Source: Anaerolineales bacterium UBA2181 (lineage in GTDB: Bacteria; Chloroflexota; Anaerolineae; Promineifilales; UBA4811). Taken from it: DNA of 64,000 nucleotides. Shown in pieces: positions 7,982 to 16,216 of this stretch. Within the stretch, counting starts at the first letter, position 1; each line of letters opens with the position of its first letter. Where the stretch lies: the NCBI GenBank assembly GCA_002328075.1, contig DCVT01000055.1:19757-83756 (forward strand). The letters run 5' to 3'. Under the pieces are notes generated by a model. It worked only from the letters and a program-made list of their open reading frames with translations, was not told the origin of the DNA and did not search any database. The position numbers and the translations under genes were made by a program.

Positions 7982-8872
7982 ATGACCACGCACATCCAGC
8001 TGCCCGCTCGACCCCCGTTCTGGCTGACCAGCGTGATCCAATCGCACGGCTGGGCGCAACTGGCGCCATTCGCCACCGATGACCGGGCGGCGGTGCTGCG
8101 ATACGTCGACCGGCTGGCATCGGGCCGGGTGGTGGATTATCGGCTCCGGCCGGAGGGCGACGGGGTGGGGGTGGAGGTGGGCGGCACGCTGGACGCGGCC
8201 GAGGCCGAGGAGGTGGCCGGCCAGGTCACCTGGATGCTGGGGTTGGAGCAGGACCTGGCGCCGTTCTACGAGCGGGCGCGGGGTGAACCCCGGCTGGCGC
8301 AGGTCGAGACGCAGGCCCGCGGCCGGGTGCTGCGCTCGCCGACGCTCTGGGAGGACACTGTCAAGACCATCCTCACCACCAACACCGCCTGGGGCGGGAC
8401 CATCCGCATGGTGCAGGCGCTGGTGGACAACTATGGCGATCCCCTGCCGGCCAGCCCGGACCGCCGCGCCTTTCCCACGCCGGAGCGGCTGGCGGACGCC
8501 GACCCGGACGAGCTGCAGGCCACCGCCCGGCTGGGCTACCGCGCGCCCTACGTCGTCTGGTTGGCGCGGTCGATGGCCGGCGGGGAGCTGGACCTGGAGG
8601 GGTTCAAGCGCTCCACCGTCCCGACGGCCGAGCTGCGCCACGACCTGATGGGCATCAGGGGGGTGGGGAGCTATGCGGCCGCCAACCTCCTGCTGCTCCT
8701 GGGCCGCTATGACTATCTGCCGGTGGACTCGTGGGCTCTGCGGCTGGTCTCCCGCCACTGGCACGACGGCCGGCCGGTGGGCCAGGCCGAGGTCGAAGCC
8801 GCGTTTGCCGCCTGGGGTGAGTGGAAGGGGCTGGCATACTGGTTCTGGGAGTGGCCCGACGCCGGAACATGA
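7982..8872 (+). CDS. HhH-GPD DNA base-excision glycosylase (AlkA/OGG-like)
   Basis: The 296-residue protein has the HhH-GPD core: TPTLWEDTVKTILTTNTAWGGTIRMV, typical of the first helices, then the helix-hairpin-helix LMGIRGVGSYAAANLLLLLGRYDYLPVDSWALRLV, in which the Asp of PVDSW is the expected catalytic residue. No catalytic Lys precedes it as in bifunctional OGG/Nth enzymes, so a monofunctional alkyl-base glycosylase is likelier. There is no FeS-type Cys cluster. The first in-frame ATG with the right length is 7982; its ribosome site is weak. It stands alone, with 229 bp after the IclR gene in which I see no gene. It would remove damaged bases from DNA in the cytoplasm. Confidence 0.85.
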   Translation: MTTHIQLPARPPFWLTSVIQSHGWAQLAPFATDDRAAVLRYVDRLASGRVVDYRLRPEGDGVGVEVGGTLDAAEAEEVAGQVTWMLGLEQDLAPFYERARGEPRLAQVETQARGRVLRSPTLWEDTVKTILTTNTAWGGTIRMVQALVDNYGDPLPASPDRRAFPTPERLADADPDELQATARLGYRAPYVVWLARSMAGGELDLEGFKRSTVPTAELRHDLMGIRGVGSYAAANLLLLLGRYDYLPVDSWALRLVSRHWHDGRPVGQAEVEAAFAAWGEWKGLAYWFWEWPDAGT

Positions 8873-9082
8873 TGCGGTGAATCGGAATGAGGTCTGCCAG
8901 ACGACAACCGGCGACGTTCCGGCGCTGTGGATGCCATCGCCTCCCACGGCGTGACGTGGATCCGCCGACCCGCCGGGCGCTCTGAGCCCGCTGCGCCGCC
9001 GCACCCGGACCCCCGACCAGGGTCCCGGTTGGCGTTTCGATTGTATTATGGGGCCGGTGATCCGACCAACGAGGTGAAAACC

Positions 9083-9712
9083 ATGACGCAACCGATCCGC
9101 CCGGTTCCCGGTATGCGGCGCTCGCTGTTTGAGCGAGAGCAGGAGTTGATGTAGCGGCTGGCCCGCGAGGGTCAGGCCCCGGCCGCAATAGTCAACGGCT
9201 GTGCCGACTCGCAGGTGGCGCCCGAGTTCATCCTGGATGTCCGGCCGGGCGACCTGTTTGTATTGCGGAACATCGCCAACATCGTGCCGTCCTACGGGGT
9301 TTCCGAGTCCGGCGCGGGCGCGGCCATCGAGTACGCCGTGCGCCAACTCAAGGTGCCCAACATCATTGTCCTGGGGCACCTGGATTGCGGCGGAATCAAA
9401 GCGCTGGACGGCCATCTGGACATGGCGGCCGAACCCAACCTGAGCCGGTGGTTGCAGTGGGCCCGTCCGGCCCAGACCCAGGTCGATGCGCGGCTGGTGG
9501 CCGATCCCGAGCTGCGCCACCGCAGCATCGTCGCGGCCAACGTTCGGCTCCAGTTGCGCAACCTGCAGACCTATAACGGAGTTGCCCGGGCGGTGGAGTC
9601 CGGCCGGCTGGCGCTGCACGGCTGGGTGTTCAGCATCGGCACCGGCGAATTCTGGAGCTATGACCCGGCAACCGATGCGTACGGGCCGACTCCGGCTGAT
9701 GCCGGCGGGTAA
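9083..9712 (+). pseudogene. beta-carbonic anhydrase, interrupted by an in-frame TAG
   Basis: ATG 9083 follows a good GAGGTG site, but codon 24 is TAG (9152-9154). The same frame then continues to 9712 and encodes a full beta-carbonic anhydrase of 209 codons: CADSQ (zinc Cys40 and Asp42), PGDLFVLRNIANIV, GHLDCGG (zinc His99 and Cys102) and a conserved C-terminus. The enzyme would hydrate CO2 to bicarbonate. A second defect supports decay: the near-invariant CxDSR motif reads CADSQ, so the Arg of the Asp-Arg dyad is Gln44. No second good start follows the TAG; a protein from a later start would miss the N-terminal helix. A sequencing error at the TAG cannot be excluded, but it would not explain Gln44. 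Confidence 0.8.
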
Positions 9713-9736
9713 CTTGGGGCCGCTGAGAGACCCCGG

Positions 9737-10135
9737 TCAGGCCTGGACCTGTCCCGGCCGGTCCAGGCAGCCGGCCGCCTCCTCGTCGGTCAGCCGCGTC
9801 AGATGCTCCTCGTCCTCCGACCCGTTGGCTAGGTACTCGTAGTCGGTCTGGTACAGAAAGTAGCCGCCGCAGCCCGGGCATTGCTGAAGTTGCCGCTTGC
9901 GGCTGGCATAGGGGTCAAAATCCCGCACCACGATCGGGTGGTGAGCGGCCGCGGGCAGAAAGGTGTTGTTCTCCGGCCAGCCCCATTTCTGCCGGGCCCA
10001 CTCTTCATCTGACAGCTCGCCGCAAATGCCGCACCAACGGCCGGGTTCTGGATGGACCGGGTCTGTTCCCGGGTCTGTGCCCGGGTTCGTGCCGCTGTCG
10101 GCGCTCAACTGATCACCCACGTTGACGGCCTGCAT
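9737..10135 (-). CDS. 132-aa hypothetical protein with paired CxxC zinc-ribbon motifs
   Basis: The protein has CGIC at about residues 35-38 and CPGC near residue 86, separated by an acidic, aromatic-rich stretch. This is the spacing expected of a four-cysteine zinc ribbon. The N-terminus is a low-complexity GTDPGTDP run, encoded by a short tandem repeat, and the true start may lie after it. There is no signal peptide or membrane segment. It lies tail to tail with the carbonic-anhydrase pseudogene. I do not recognise the family; similar zinc-ribbon proteins are often small nucleic-acid or protein binders. Confidence 0.6.
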   Translation of the reverse strand: MQAVNVGDQLSADSGTNPGTDPGTDPVHPEPGRWCGICGELSDEEWARQKWGWPENNTFLPAAAHHPIVVRDFDPYASRKRQLQQCPGCGGYFLYQTDYEYLANGSEDEEHLTRLTDEEAAGCLDRPGQVQA

Positions 10136-10186
10136 CCTGTACGGCGGTTGGGGGCCCGGGGCGGCGGCCAGGTCATCCAGGCTGGC

Positions 10187-10363
10187 CTAGACCTTTGGGA
10201 CAGCGATTCCTTTGCTTTTCAACTCTTTCGTGTAGCCAGTCCAGCCGGGGCACCAGCCGGTGTGCCAACGCCAGAATCGGGCCGCGAGCGACCTCGGTTT
10301 GCGCTCGGCGCGGGCCCGAAAGGGGCAGGTGTGGCATCTGCTCTCGATGTGCAAATCGTTCAT
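10187..10363 (-). CDS. 58-aa Cys-rich small protein (RFWRWHTGWCPGW motif)
   Basis: ATG 10363 is chosen over an upstream in-frame codon because GGAGG stands at the right distance. The 58 residues carry CHTCPF near the N-terminus and RFWRWHTGWCPGW in the centre, then a Lys-rich tail. Three Cys and one His could bind a metal ion. The Trp/His/Cys signature is conserved in short proteins that I recall from archaea and Chloroflexi with no known function. It follows the zinc-ribbon gene upstream on the same strand only loosely (51 bp apart). Its very regular, motif-dense sequence and strong ribosome site argue for a real gene. Confidence 0.7.
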   Translation of the reverse strand: MNDLHIESRCHTCPFRARAERKPRSLAARFWRWHTGWCPGWTGYTKELKSKGIAVPKV

Positions 10364-10470
10364 GGTTACCTCCTGACGGCCGCCGGCGCCCATAGTGGTG
10401 CCGGGGCGGATTTTGCGAATTGTATCACGGGCGGGGCGCCGGGCAATGGGAGGATGGAGGGAGAGCGGCG

Positions 10471-10598
10471 ACTGAAATCGCGCCTGAGGGGCCTGCGATT
10501 AAAATCGCGGCGTTGGCTTGCGCCGGCCGACCGTAGCGTCGGCACGCGGACAAGTAGCTGCGGCGGCCGGGGATTCCGTGTCCACGCAGGTGAGCGCG
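10471..10598. repeat. dispersed repeat, copy A
   Basis: Blocks in order: ACTGAAATCGCG (10471-10482), a second variant at 10497-10510, a GGCTTGCGCCGG / CCGTAGCGTCGGCACGCGG block (10515-10550) and TCCACGCAGGTGAGCGCG (10581-10598). The same blocks recur at 15956-16062 and 17256-17368. The 445 bp between the small-protein gene and the methyltransferase gene (10394-10838) hold this repeat and no convincing gene. Confidence 0.8.
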
Positions 10599-10838
10599 CG
10601 TGCGGCGCGACGTCGTCGCCGGTTCGGCCAGCAGCTCGCCCTCCGCCTGACGGGAAAACCGCTGCCGCGCAGAAAGGCGAGGCCGGTCACTCCGAGGGAT
10701 CTGGAGATCTATCGGCGGCATACTGTATGAAGAAGACCAGCCGGGAGCTATCGGACCTGTATTGCCTACGTGTGATGAGGGTTTGGAAAGCTGGTAAGGC
10801 GATGAGCAAGAAGGCAGCAATTGCATCAGATCAGGTAC

Positions 10839-11474
10839 TCACCTTCCACCCAAACTGGGGTTGGCCTGCAAGAGAAATACCGAGTACATCCCTCTAAGGA
10901 TACTCGTGTCCTGCCTGATCACTTGTGCGCGGCTGCCGCGCAGCATATCTCCAAAACGCCGGGTGATCTCCGTTCCGAACAGGGCGCTGAACATGTTCAC
11001 GAACCGCCGGAGTGCGGAGATTCCACCGGCATCGGGGGCGAACTTGTCGAACACCACCGCCCGGCCTTCCGGCTTGAGGGCACGCAGATTTTCACGCATA
11101 CAGAGACGTCCATCCGGAATGACAGACAGGATCAAATTAAAGATGGCAGCGTCGAAGGAAGCCTGCTCGACCAACAGGTTTTGGGCATCTCCCTGCAGCC
11201 GGATCACGGACCGGCCGGGAAGTGGTAGTTTTGACCGGGGACGGGCGAGCATGTCCGGACTCAGGTCGACGCCAACGGTTGTGACCTCTTCCGGCAGTAA
11301 AGGCGGGTCGGCCTCGGTGCCAACACCCACCAGGAGAACGCGCTCTCCAGGTTTCAGGTCAAGGAGTTGGATGGTTTTGATTCGACCCGGCAGGAAGATG
11401 TGGTTGACGGTCCGGTCATAGACCGGCGCCCATAGCCGGTATATGAAGCGGTTCCAACGATTGGTCATTTTCAT
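10839..11474 (-). CDS. class I SAM-dependent methyltransferase (UbiE/PmtA-like)
   Basis: The 211-residue protein opens YRLWAPVYDRTVN, as in UbiE and phospholipid N-methyltransferases. It then shows the SAM-binding motif I in variant form (VLLVGVGTEADPPLL), motif II GVDLSPDMLARPR, and DAAIFNLILSVIPD with LRALKPEGRAVVFDKF as the post-motifs. It is translated 9 bp after the LCMT-like gene, whose end carries its AAGGAG site. It is therefore the last gene of the methyltransferase series. The substrate may be a lipid or quinone; nothing in the sequence decides this. Confidence 0.85.
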   Translation of the reverse strand: MKMTNRWNRFIYRLWAPVYDRTVNHIFLPGRIKTIQLLDLKPGERVLLVGVGTEADPPLLPEEVTTVGVDLSPDMLARPRSKLPLPGRSVIRLQGDAQNLLVEQASFDAAIFNLILSVIPDGRLCMRENLRALKPEGRAVVFDKFAPDAGGISALRRFVNMFSALFGTEITRRFGDMLRGSRAQVIRQDTSILRGMYSVFLLQANPSLGGR

Positions 11475-11483
11475 TAGGTTCGT

Positions 11484-12281
11484 TTACTCCTTTAGCCGGT
11501 AGTGCGCGAGGTAGGTGGATCGTGCCAGCGGCGGGATAAGGCGGATCAGGGCAGCGCCGCCCAGGCGTGGTTCGGGTTTGTCAAAGTACCCCCAGCGCTC
11601 CGGCAGGTGCAGGCCCCAAGTTTCCAGTTCCAGGGGATCCCTGGCGTCCCAGCGGACGGATGTGCCGGAGCGTTTGAGCACGGAACTCTGGCGATTGTTG
11701 ACCCATGCCAAAAACGGGGAGAGGGCAGCGAAGACCAACTCCCCGGCCGGGAATCGTCGCGCCAATTCCATCACCAACGGTTTCACATCGGCGGTACCGA
11801 AATAGGGAAAGACACCCTCGGCCAGAAAGATGACGGGCTTGTCTTGCGCGGCCACATCATCCAGCCAGGAAAGATCCAGCATGGATCGGGCGATGGTCTT
11901 GCAGCGCTCCGTATCGGGCAGCCACTGCCAGCGCAGTTGGATCACGTCGGGCAGATCCACACCGAGCAAGGTCAACCTGCCGGCATCGAGGCCGTCGAAA
12001 CGCGCGTCCAGACCGCAACCGATATCGACCACCAACCCGTCAGGGTTCCTGGTGAGAAAAGCTCGAGCGAAGGTATCGAACTGGCGAACGCGCATCACGG
12101 AGGCAAAGAGATCGTGGCCGCGCATTCCCATCAGGAAATCCCGCCTGCCACCCAGGGCGTTGTATACTTTAGCGGCTCGCGGATCGTGGATGATGGCATC
12201 CGATCGGGGCGATTCCAGGGCACGACAGGCAAGAGGCACCAGCAAGGTGCGGGCAACTCCCTGAAGTTCGATGATCGTCAT
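11484..12281 (-). CDS. LCMT-like class I SAM methyltransferase
   Basis: The start is ATG 12281: GAGGAGG precedes it and its ATGA overlaps the stop of the upstream gene. An upstream extension of the open frame is ignored. The 265-residue product matches the leucine-carboxyl-methyltransferase-like family (TcmP/PPM1 relatives): LESPRSDAIIHDPRA, then VVDIGCGLDARFD (SAM motif I), VDLPDVIQLR, FLAEGVFPYF and the C-terminal YFDKPEPRLG. In bacteria this family O-methylates small molecules, often polyketides. It is the intact counterpart of the shortened copy fused to the SDR upstream at 13004-13369. Its place between two further methyltransferase genes suggests joint action on one molecule. Confidence 0.87.
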   Translation of the reverse strand: MTIIELQGVARTLLVPLACRALESPRSDAIIHDPRAAKVYNALGGRRDFLMGMRGHDLFASVMRVRQFDTFARAFLTRNPDGLVVDIGCGLDARFDGLDAGRLTLLGVDLPDVIQLRWQWLPDTERCKTIARSMLDLSWLDDVAAQDKPVIFLAEGVFPYFGTADVKPLVMELARRFPAGELVFAALSPFLAWVNNRQSSVLKRSGTSVRWDARDPLELETWGLHLPERWGYFDKPEPRLGGAALIRLIPPLARSTYLAHYRLKE

Positions 12282-12901
12282 TTTCGCCTCCTCTTCAGGA
12301 TCGGGAGAAAAGCAGGGACGCGGAGGCAGTATTCCTGCCACTGCTCCCCGAATTCGGCTGCCAGGGCTTGTTCTTCGCGCCGGGCGCGGCGCAGGACAAA
12401 GGGGGCGAACAGGGCAAAAGCCAGCACCGTCCAGGTCCGGTAGAGCGGCAGGCTTCCCAGGGCGGCGGTCACCAGGCCCAGGTACATCGGGTGGCGCACG
12501 ACGGCGAACGGGCCATCCATCACTAACCTGTGGTCGGCGTACAGTTGGGCGCCAAAGCCGGTCGAGACAAAGTACATCTTGCCCAATACGAACCGCGCCC
12601 ATAGCAGCAAGGCAATCCCCGGAAAGTAGACCAGGCTGCCACCTACCAGCATTCCCAGGCGAGCCCCAGGCATCAGCTCTAGCGGCAGGGGCTTCCAGAA
12701 GTAGATCGAAAAGCCCAGGAAGCCGGCGGTGCCGATCAAGTGGAACACGGCCGAGCGCAGCCAACCGGCAGCCTTCCCGCTCGTCCGGCCGGCGGGACGG
12801 CGCGTCCCGCGCCAGATGCCGTAGAACGCGAGCGCCAGGGCTGCAAAGGCCAGCAATCCGCCCGCCCGGCGCAGGATGGTTTCAGCCAATCCCAGGTCCA
12901 T
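12278..12901 (-). CDS. isoprenylcysteine/NnrU-type membrane methyltransferase
   Basis: This 207-residue membrane protein has about five hydrophobic segments and the family's C-terminal signature: GPFAVVRHPMYLGLVTAALGSLPLYRTW and REEQALAAEFGEQWQEYCLRVPAFLP. The RHPMY and late E-E residues bind SAM in ICMT and PEMT relatives. It overlaps the LCMT-like gene by an ATGA, so the two are translationally coupled. Eukaryotic ICMT methylates prenylated Cys at the membrane; bacterial relatives act on unknown lipophilic molecules. The length fits the family. Confidence 0.85.
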   Translation of the reverse strand: MDLGLAETILRRAGGLLAFAALALAFYGIWRGTRRPAGRTSGKAAGWLRSAVFHLIGTAGFLGFSIYFWKPLPLELMPGARLGMLVGGSLVYFPGIALLLWARFVLGKMYFVSTGFGAQLYADHRLVMDGPFAVVRHPMYLGLVTAALGSLPLYRTWTVLAFALFAPFVLRRARREEQALAAEFGEQWQEYCLRVPAFLPILKRRRK

Positions 12902-13003
12902 TCTGCACTCCTTTCATGCCGGGATTCTTAACCCGGTTGCCTCTTTGAGTTGGAAGTGAAAGATACGCATCGTCCCGGCCCGGGCCTCGATGCGGCGCAT
13001 CCA

Positions 13004-14272
13004 TCAAATGAGAGCCAGGCGCGGCACAGGCACGGAAAAGAATCCCCACTCGTCGAAAAGGCGGATGCCTTCGGCCCAGCCTTCGACCGCCGGGCCGCGT
13101 CGGAGCCCCCAGCGTATAACGGCGCCGAACTTGGTGACGGACAACTGGAGATTGCTCCGCGAGACGTGAATAGGTGAATAGGCGTCAAAGACCAGCTCCA
13201 CGCCCGGGAAACGGTCGCGCAGCCTCAGCACCAGCGACCTGACCAAATTCACGGCTTTCTCGTCCCTGATCAGCGCATCCGGGTGCTGCGATTCCATGGC
13301 CCGCAGGTAGAGCGTGATGCGCAGCGTTTCGGCCACGCCGCTCAGGTCTCGACAAGGTGTCTCAGACATGCCGGCCTCCTCAAGACAGTGCTGGGGTCCA
13401 GGTGCCGATTCGATCCGGTAATCCGGGCGCCCTTGAGGTGCGTTCTTTGTCACCCGGCGGGCGGCGGCCTTCAGGAACACATGGACTGCGATCCAGTCCA
13501 CTACTCCCGGGGCGAGCAGCCGAAGCCAGGCCGCCAGGGTTCCCGGTCCCATCAGCACCTCGCGCCGCTGCCTTTCGGCGGCCCGCAGGGTGATGGCGGC
13601 GCAGCGCTCGGCGGTCATCGTCTTCTTGGAGTAAACGGCTCGGCCGCTCGGCCCCTTTGGGACGCCATCCTTGTCCATCTGTGCCTCATGGAAACCGGTC
13701 GCCACCCATGAAGGACAGATGATGGTGACACTCACACCATGTGGTGCCAGTTCCATCCGCAGAGCGTCAAAGAAACCGTGCATGGCGAACTTGCTGGCGA
13801 TGTGCGGCGTGTTGTACGGCAGGGGCGCCTTGCCGCCCAGGCTGGAGATCGCCACGATTCGCCCGCGGCGCTGTTTCAGGCAGGGAAGGGCGTAATAGGT
13901 GCAGTGGACGGCACCGTAGAAGTTGGTCTCCATGGTGTGCTTGAACAGGCGCAGGTTCGGGAAATCCTCGAGCAGGGCGACCACGGCTAAGCCCGCACTG
14001 TTCACCAGCAGATCGGCACCGCCGAAGGTTGTGACGGCCTCCTCAACCAGCGCCTTGCACTGCGCCTCGTCGATCACGTCGGTCGGGACGGCCAGCGCCT
14101 CGCCTCCGGCCAGGCGGCACGCCGTGGCAACATCCTCGAGCAGGTCGACCCGCCGGGCCGCGAGGACGACTTTGGCGCCCTGGCCGGCCAATTGCAGGGC
14201 CAACGCTCGGCCGATACCAGATGATGCTCCCGTGATGATGGCTACCTGATGGTGAAACTGTGCGGATTTCAT
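13004..14272 (-). CDS. SDR oxidoreductase fused in frame to an internally deleted LCMT-like domain
   Basis: Residues 1 to about 285 form a short-chain dehydrogenase with TGASSGIG. The catalytic Tyr-x3-Lys site reads HIASK, so Tyr is replaced by His157 (codon CAC at 13804-13802); Lys161 remains. The frame runs on into MSETPCRDLSGVAETLRITLYLRAMES, the start of an LCMT-like methyltransferase. After EKAVNLV it jumps directly to RSLVLRLRDRFPGVELVFD of the same family, losing about 130 residues that contain the SAM-binding core. A GAGGAGG site and ATG 13369 stand at the domain border, so the second part was probably once a separate gene. Neither half looks catalytically competent. The 422-aa frame is open, so a product may still be made. 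Confidence 0.7.
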   Translation of the reverse strand: MKSAQFHHQVAIITGASSGIGRALALQLAGQGAKVVLAARRVDLLEDVATACRLAGGEALAVPTDVIDEAQCKALVEEAVTTFGGADLLVNSAGLAVVALLEDFPNLRLFKHTMETNFYGAVHCTYYALPCLKQRRGRIVAISSLGGKAPLPYNTPHIASKFAMHGFFDALRMELAPHGVSVTIICPSWVATGFHEAQMDKDGVPKGPSGRAVYSKKTMTAERCAAITLRAAERQRREVLMGPGTLAAWLRLLAPGVVDWIAVHVFLKAAARRVTKNAPQGRPDYRIESAPGPQHCLEEAGMSETPCRDLSGVAETLRITLYLRAMESQHPDALIRDEKAVNLVRSLVLRLRDRFPGVELVFDAYSPIHVSRSNLQLSVTKFGAVIRWGLRRGPAVEGWAEGIRLFDEWGFFSVPVPRLALI

Positions 14273-14719
14273 GGTTGCTTTAGCTCACTGCTTGTCCATA
14301 AACGAATCCGGTCAACGCCTCGGTCTGGATGCGCCTCAGGTTCCGGTTGGGCTTGATGGCAGGGAAGGGACGCCCGCGCGCCAGGTGGTTCACACTGGCG
14401 CCGCATATAGCATTTTGTGCCAGCTCTGGGAGACCTTTCCCATATCGGTCCTGAAGACCGGGCAATACTCGGTCGATGCCCAGGTGAGATCATTGGCGGC
14501 CGCATCCCCGCAGGAGGCTGCACCCGTGGCCAGCACCATGGCCAGATGGACGATGCAATGACCGGGAGTCCAGGTACCCGACCGGAGATTCCAGGGCGTG
14601 GCAGCAGCCGTTCATCATCTCCCTCGAGCAGAATGTCATCTGGACGGTTCGTGAATCGCGCGAAGGTCAGCGTCCAACGCGGGCCGGCACAATGGACCCA
14701 TCAGAAGAGACACGCAAGC
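14273..14719. other. 447-bp interval without a recognised gene
   Basis: A minus-strand stretch around 14640-14700 reads RWTLTFARFTNRPDDILLE and looks protein-like. A further short frame ends at 14280. No continuous frame joins them, so this may be a decayed gene, but I cannot name it. Confidence 0.4.
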
Positions 14720-15520
14720 TCAGGGTTTGCGAAACTCCAGGCAATAAAAGTAGCCACGCCAGACGTGATCCACGCGCACTTGCTGCATGTTTGAAGGGAC
14801 CAGGTCCACAGGAACCGTGATCGCCTCCCTCTTGCCATCGAACATGCGCTCGAAACCAGGGCTTGTCCGGCGATACACAACTGCCCCTTTTTCGGTTTCA
14901 TCCACAATGACTATTTTGGTGCCTGGTTTTGCCACCCGGATCATCTCTTCGATGGCTTTCCTCTTGTCATTGAGAAAATTGATCCCTCCAATGTGAAACA
15001 CGCTCTCAAAGGCCCCGTGCTTGAACGGTAGTTGCTCCGCATTGCCCAGGAACAGATCAACCGGCCATTGCCGCCGACGGGTCAAGTTCTGGCAGCGCTG
15101 CAATTGTCCGAGCGAGATGTCCAGTCCATAGACTTGGCCAACGCCCGGCGCCCCGACAAGATAGGGTAGATTGACCCCTGGGCCGATTGAGACTTCCAGC
15201 ACGCGGCCTCCGTTTGGCTCCAGCCGATTCACGATCTCGCGGCGTTGACGCTTTTCTCCTCCCAGGAAAACAAAGAGAAAGGTTGACGCTGGGCGGTAGA
15301 CAAAAGAGATCCAATCATAGGCACGCGCGAATCGGCGGTTCAGACCGGTCAGTTCTTCAAGCCGGATGAAACGAGGAATACCCTTTTCGATGGGATAATC
15401 TTTCCCGCAGATCTCGCAAAGCAGGCTACCTGACTCAACCAGGGTGTTTCCATCCAAAGTGAGGGTAAGGGAATTGTGACAGGCCGGGCAGGCCAACAGG
15501 TCCACTGATGTTGTTTTCAT
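14720..15520 (-). CDS. SAM-dependent methyltransferase with N-terminal Trm112-like zinc domain
   Basis: Residues 1-60 form a Trm112-like zinc knuckle (CPAC at 11-14, CEIC at 35-38, then GKDYPIEKGIPRFI). The methyltransferase domain follows: VLEVSIGPGVNLPYL (SAM motif I), VYGLDISLGQLQRCQ and FLGNAEQLPFKHGAFESVFHIGGINFLNDKRKAIEEMIRVAKPG. Such fused proteins are common in Chloroflexi and Actinobacteria; most have no known substrate. It has its own strong promoter at 15608-15580 and lies 447 bp upstream of the SDR fusion, so it may or may not be transcribed with the methyltransferase series. Length (266 aa) is normal. Confidence 0.88.
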   Translation of the reverse strand: MKTTSVDLLACPACHNSLTLTLDGNTLVESGSLLCEICGKDYPIEKGIPRFIRLEELTGLNRRFARAYDWISFVYRPASTFLFVFLGGEKRQRREIVNRLEPNGGRVLEVSIGPGVNLPYLVGAPGVGQVYGLDISLGQLQRCQNLTRRRQWPVDLFLGNAEQLPFKHGAFESVFHIGGINFLNDKRKAIEEMIRVAKPGTKIVIVDETEKGAVVYRRTSPGFERMFDGKREAITVPVDLVPSNMQQVRVDHVWRGYFYCLEFRKP

Positions 15521-15564
15521 ACGTCGTCACCTGGCGTGTTTCAAGGATCAAACAAGATATGAAC

Positions 15565-15608
15565 ATATACTCATATATTAGTATATTGTATTTCCATTCG
15601 TCTGTCAA
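15565..15608 (-). promoter_or_regulatory. consensus promoter with palindrome over the -10 box
   Basis: Read on the minus strand, TTGACA (15608-15603), a 17-bp spacer and TATACT (15585-15580) form a consensus promoter. An inverted repeat ATATACT (15565-15571) / AGTATAT (15580-15586), 8 bp apart, covers the -10 and start region. It suggests a repressor dimer, perhaps ArsR- or TetR-type, but no such gene is in the window. Confidence 0.75.
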
Positions 15609-15955
15609 CCTTGTTGGAGGATCATCATCCTGCAGGATTGGGTGTTGCCAGATCCCGACGAAGAGTTTCCCTGGCCGGCGAGCATACGCCCCCGGTAGTC
15701 CTCGCTCAGACGCGCAGCGCCACGGCGGCCAGGATCAGGATCAGCCCGGCGATCTCCGCGCGCAGCGCCCGCGGCCAGGACGGCCGGGAGGTAGAACCGC
15801 TCCAAAGGCCGGGCGAAAAAGACGACCGGGAATCCCGGCCGGATCAGCCACAAGGAGCGATCTCTGCATCCCTCACGGGCGGCACCCCCGCCGACGGCGG
15901 ATTTCCCGAACGGCTCACGGCGAATGACATCGTAGATTACCCCGCCCGCCGGGTA

Positions 15956-16062
15956 ACTGAAATCGCGCCGATTGGCTTGCGCTGGCCGTCCGTAGCGTCC
16001 GAACCCGGACGTGGAGGTATATTTCGCGGGTGGTGATTCCGCGTCCACGCAGGTGAGCGCCA
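15956..16062. repeat. dispersed repeat, copy B
   Basis: Contains ACTGAAATCGCG (15956-15967), a GATTGGCTTGCGC / CCGTAGCGTC block and TCCGCGTCCACGCAGGTGAG. It is in the same orientation as copies A and C. The interval 15609-16216 holds this copy and no convincing gene, although one minus-strand frame near 15740-15760 ends in a membrane-like AGLILILAAVALRV. Confidence 0.78.
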
Positions 16063-16216
16063 CTGGTGTGAGTGTCCGATGTGACACCTCGGTGGCGGTT
16101 GGTGGTTTGAACGCCGGCCGGGTTCTTGCGTCGAGGGTCGCAGCGATGCAGCTTGCCGTGCGCCCGGTTGCCATGCCATGCTGAGGTACGGTGTAATCAT
16201 GCCTGGAGCAGGTGGC

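Noticed and set aside
7796..9619. 607-codon minus-strand open frame
   Set aside because: It lies opposite the DNA glycosylase and carbonic-anhydrase frames, has no recognisable domain and is a by-product of high GC content.
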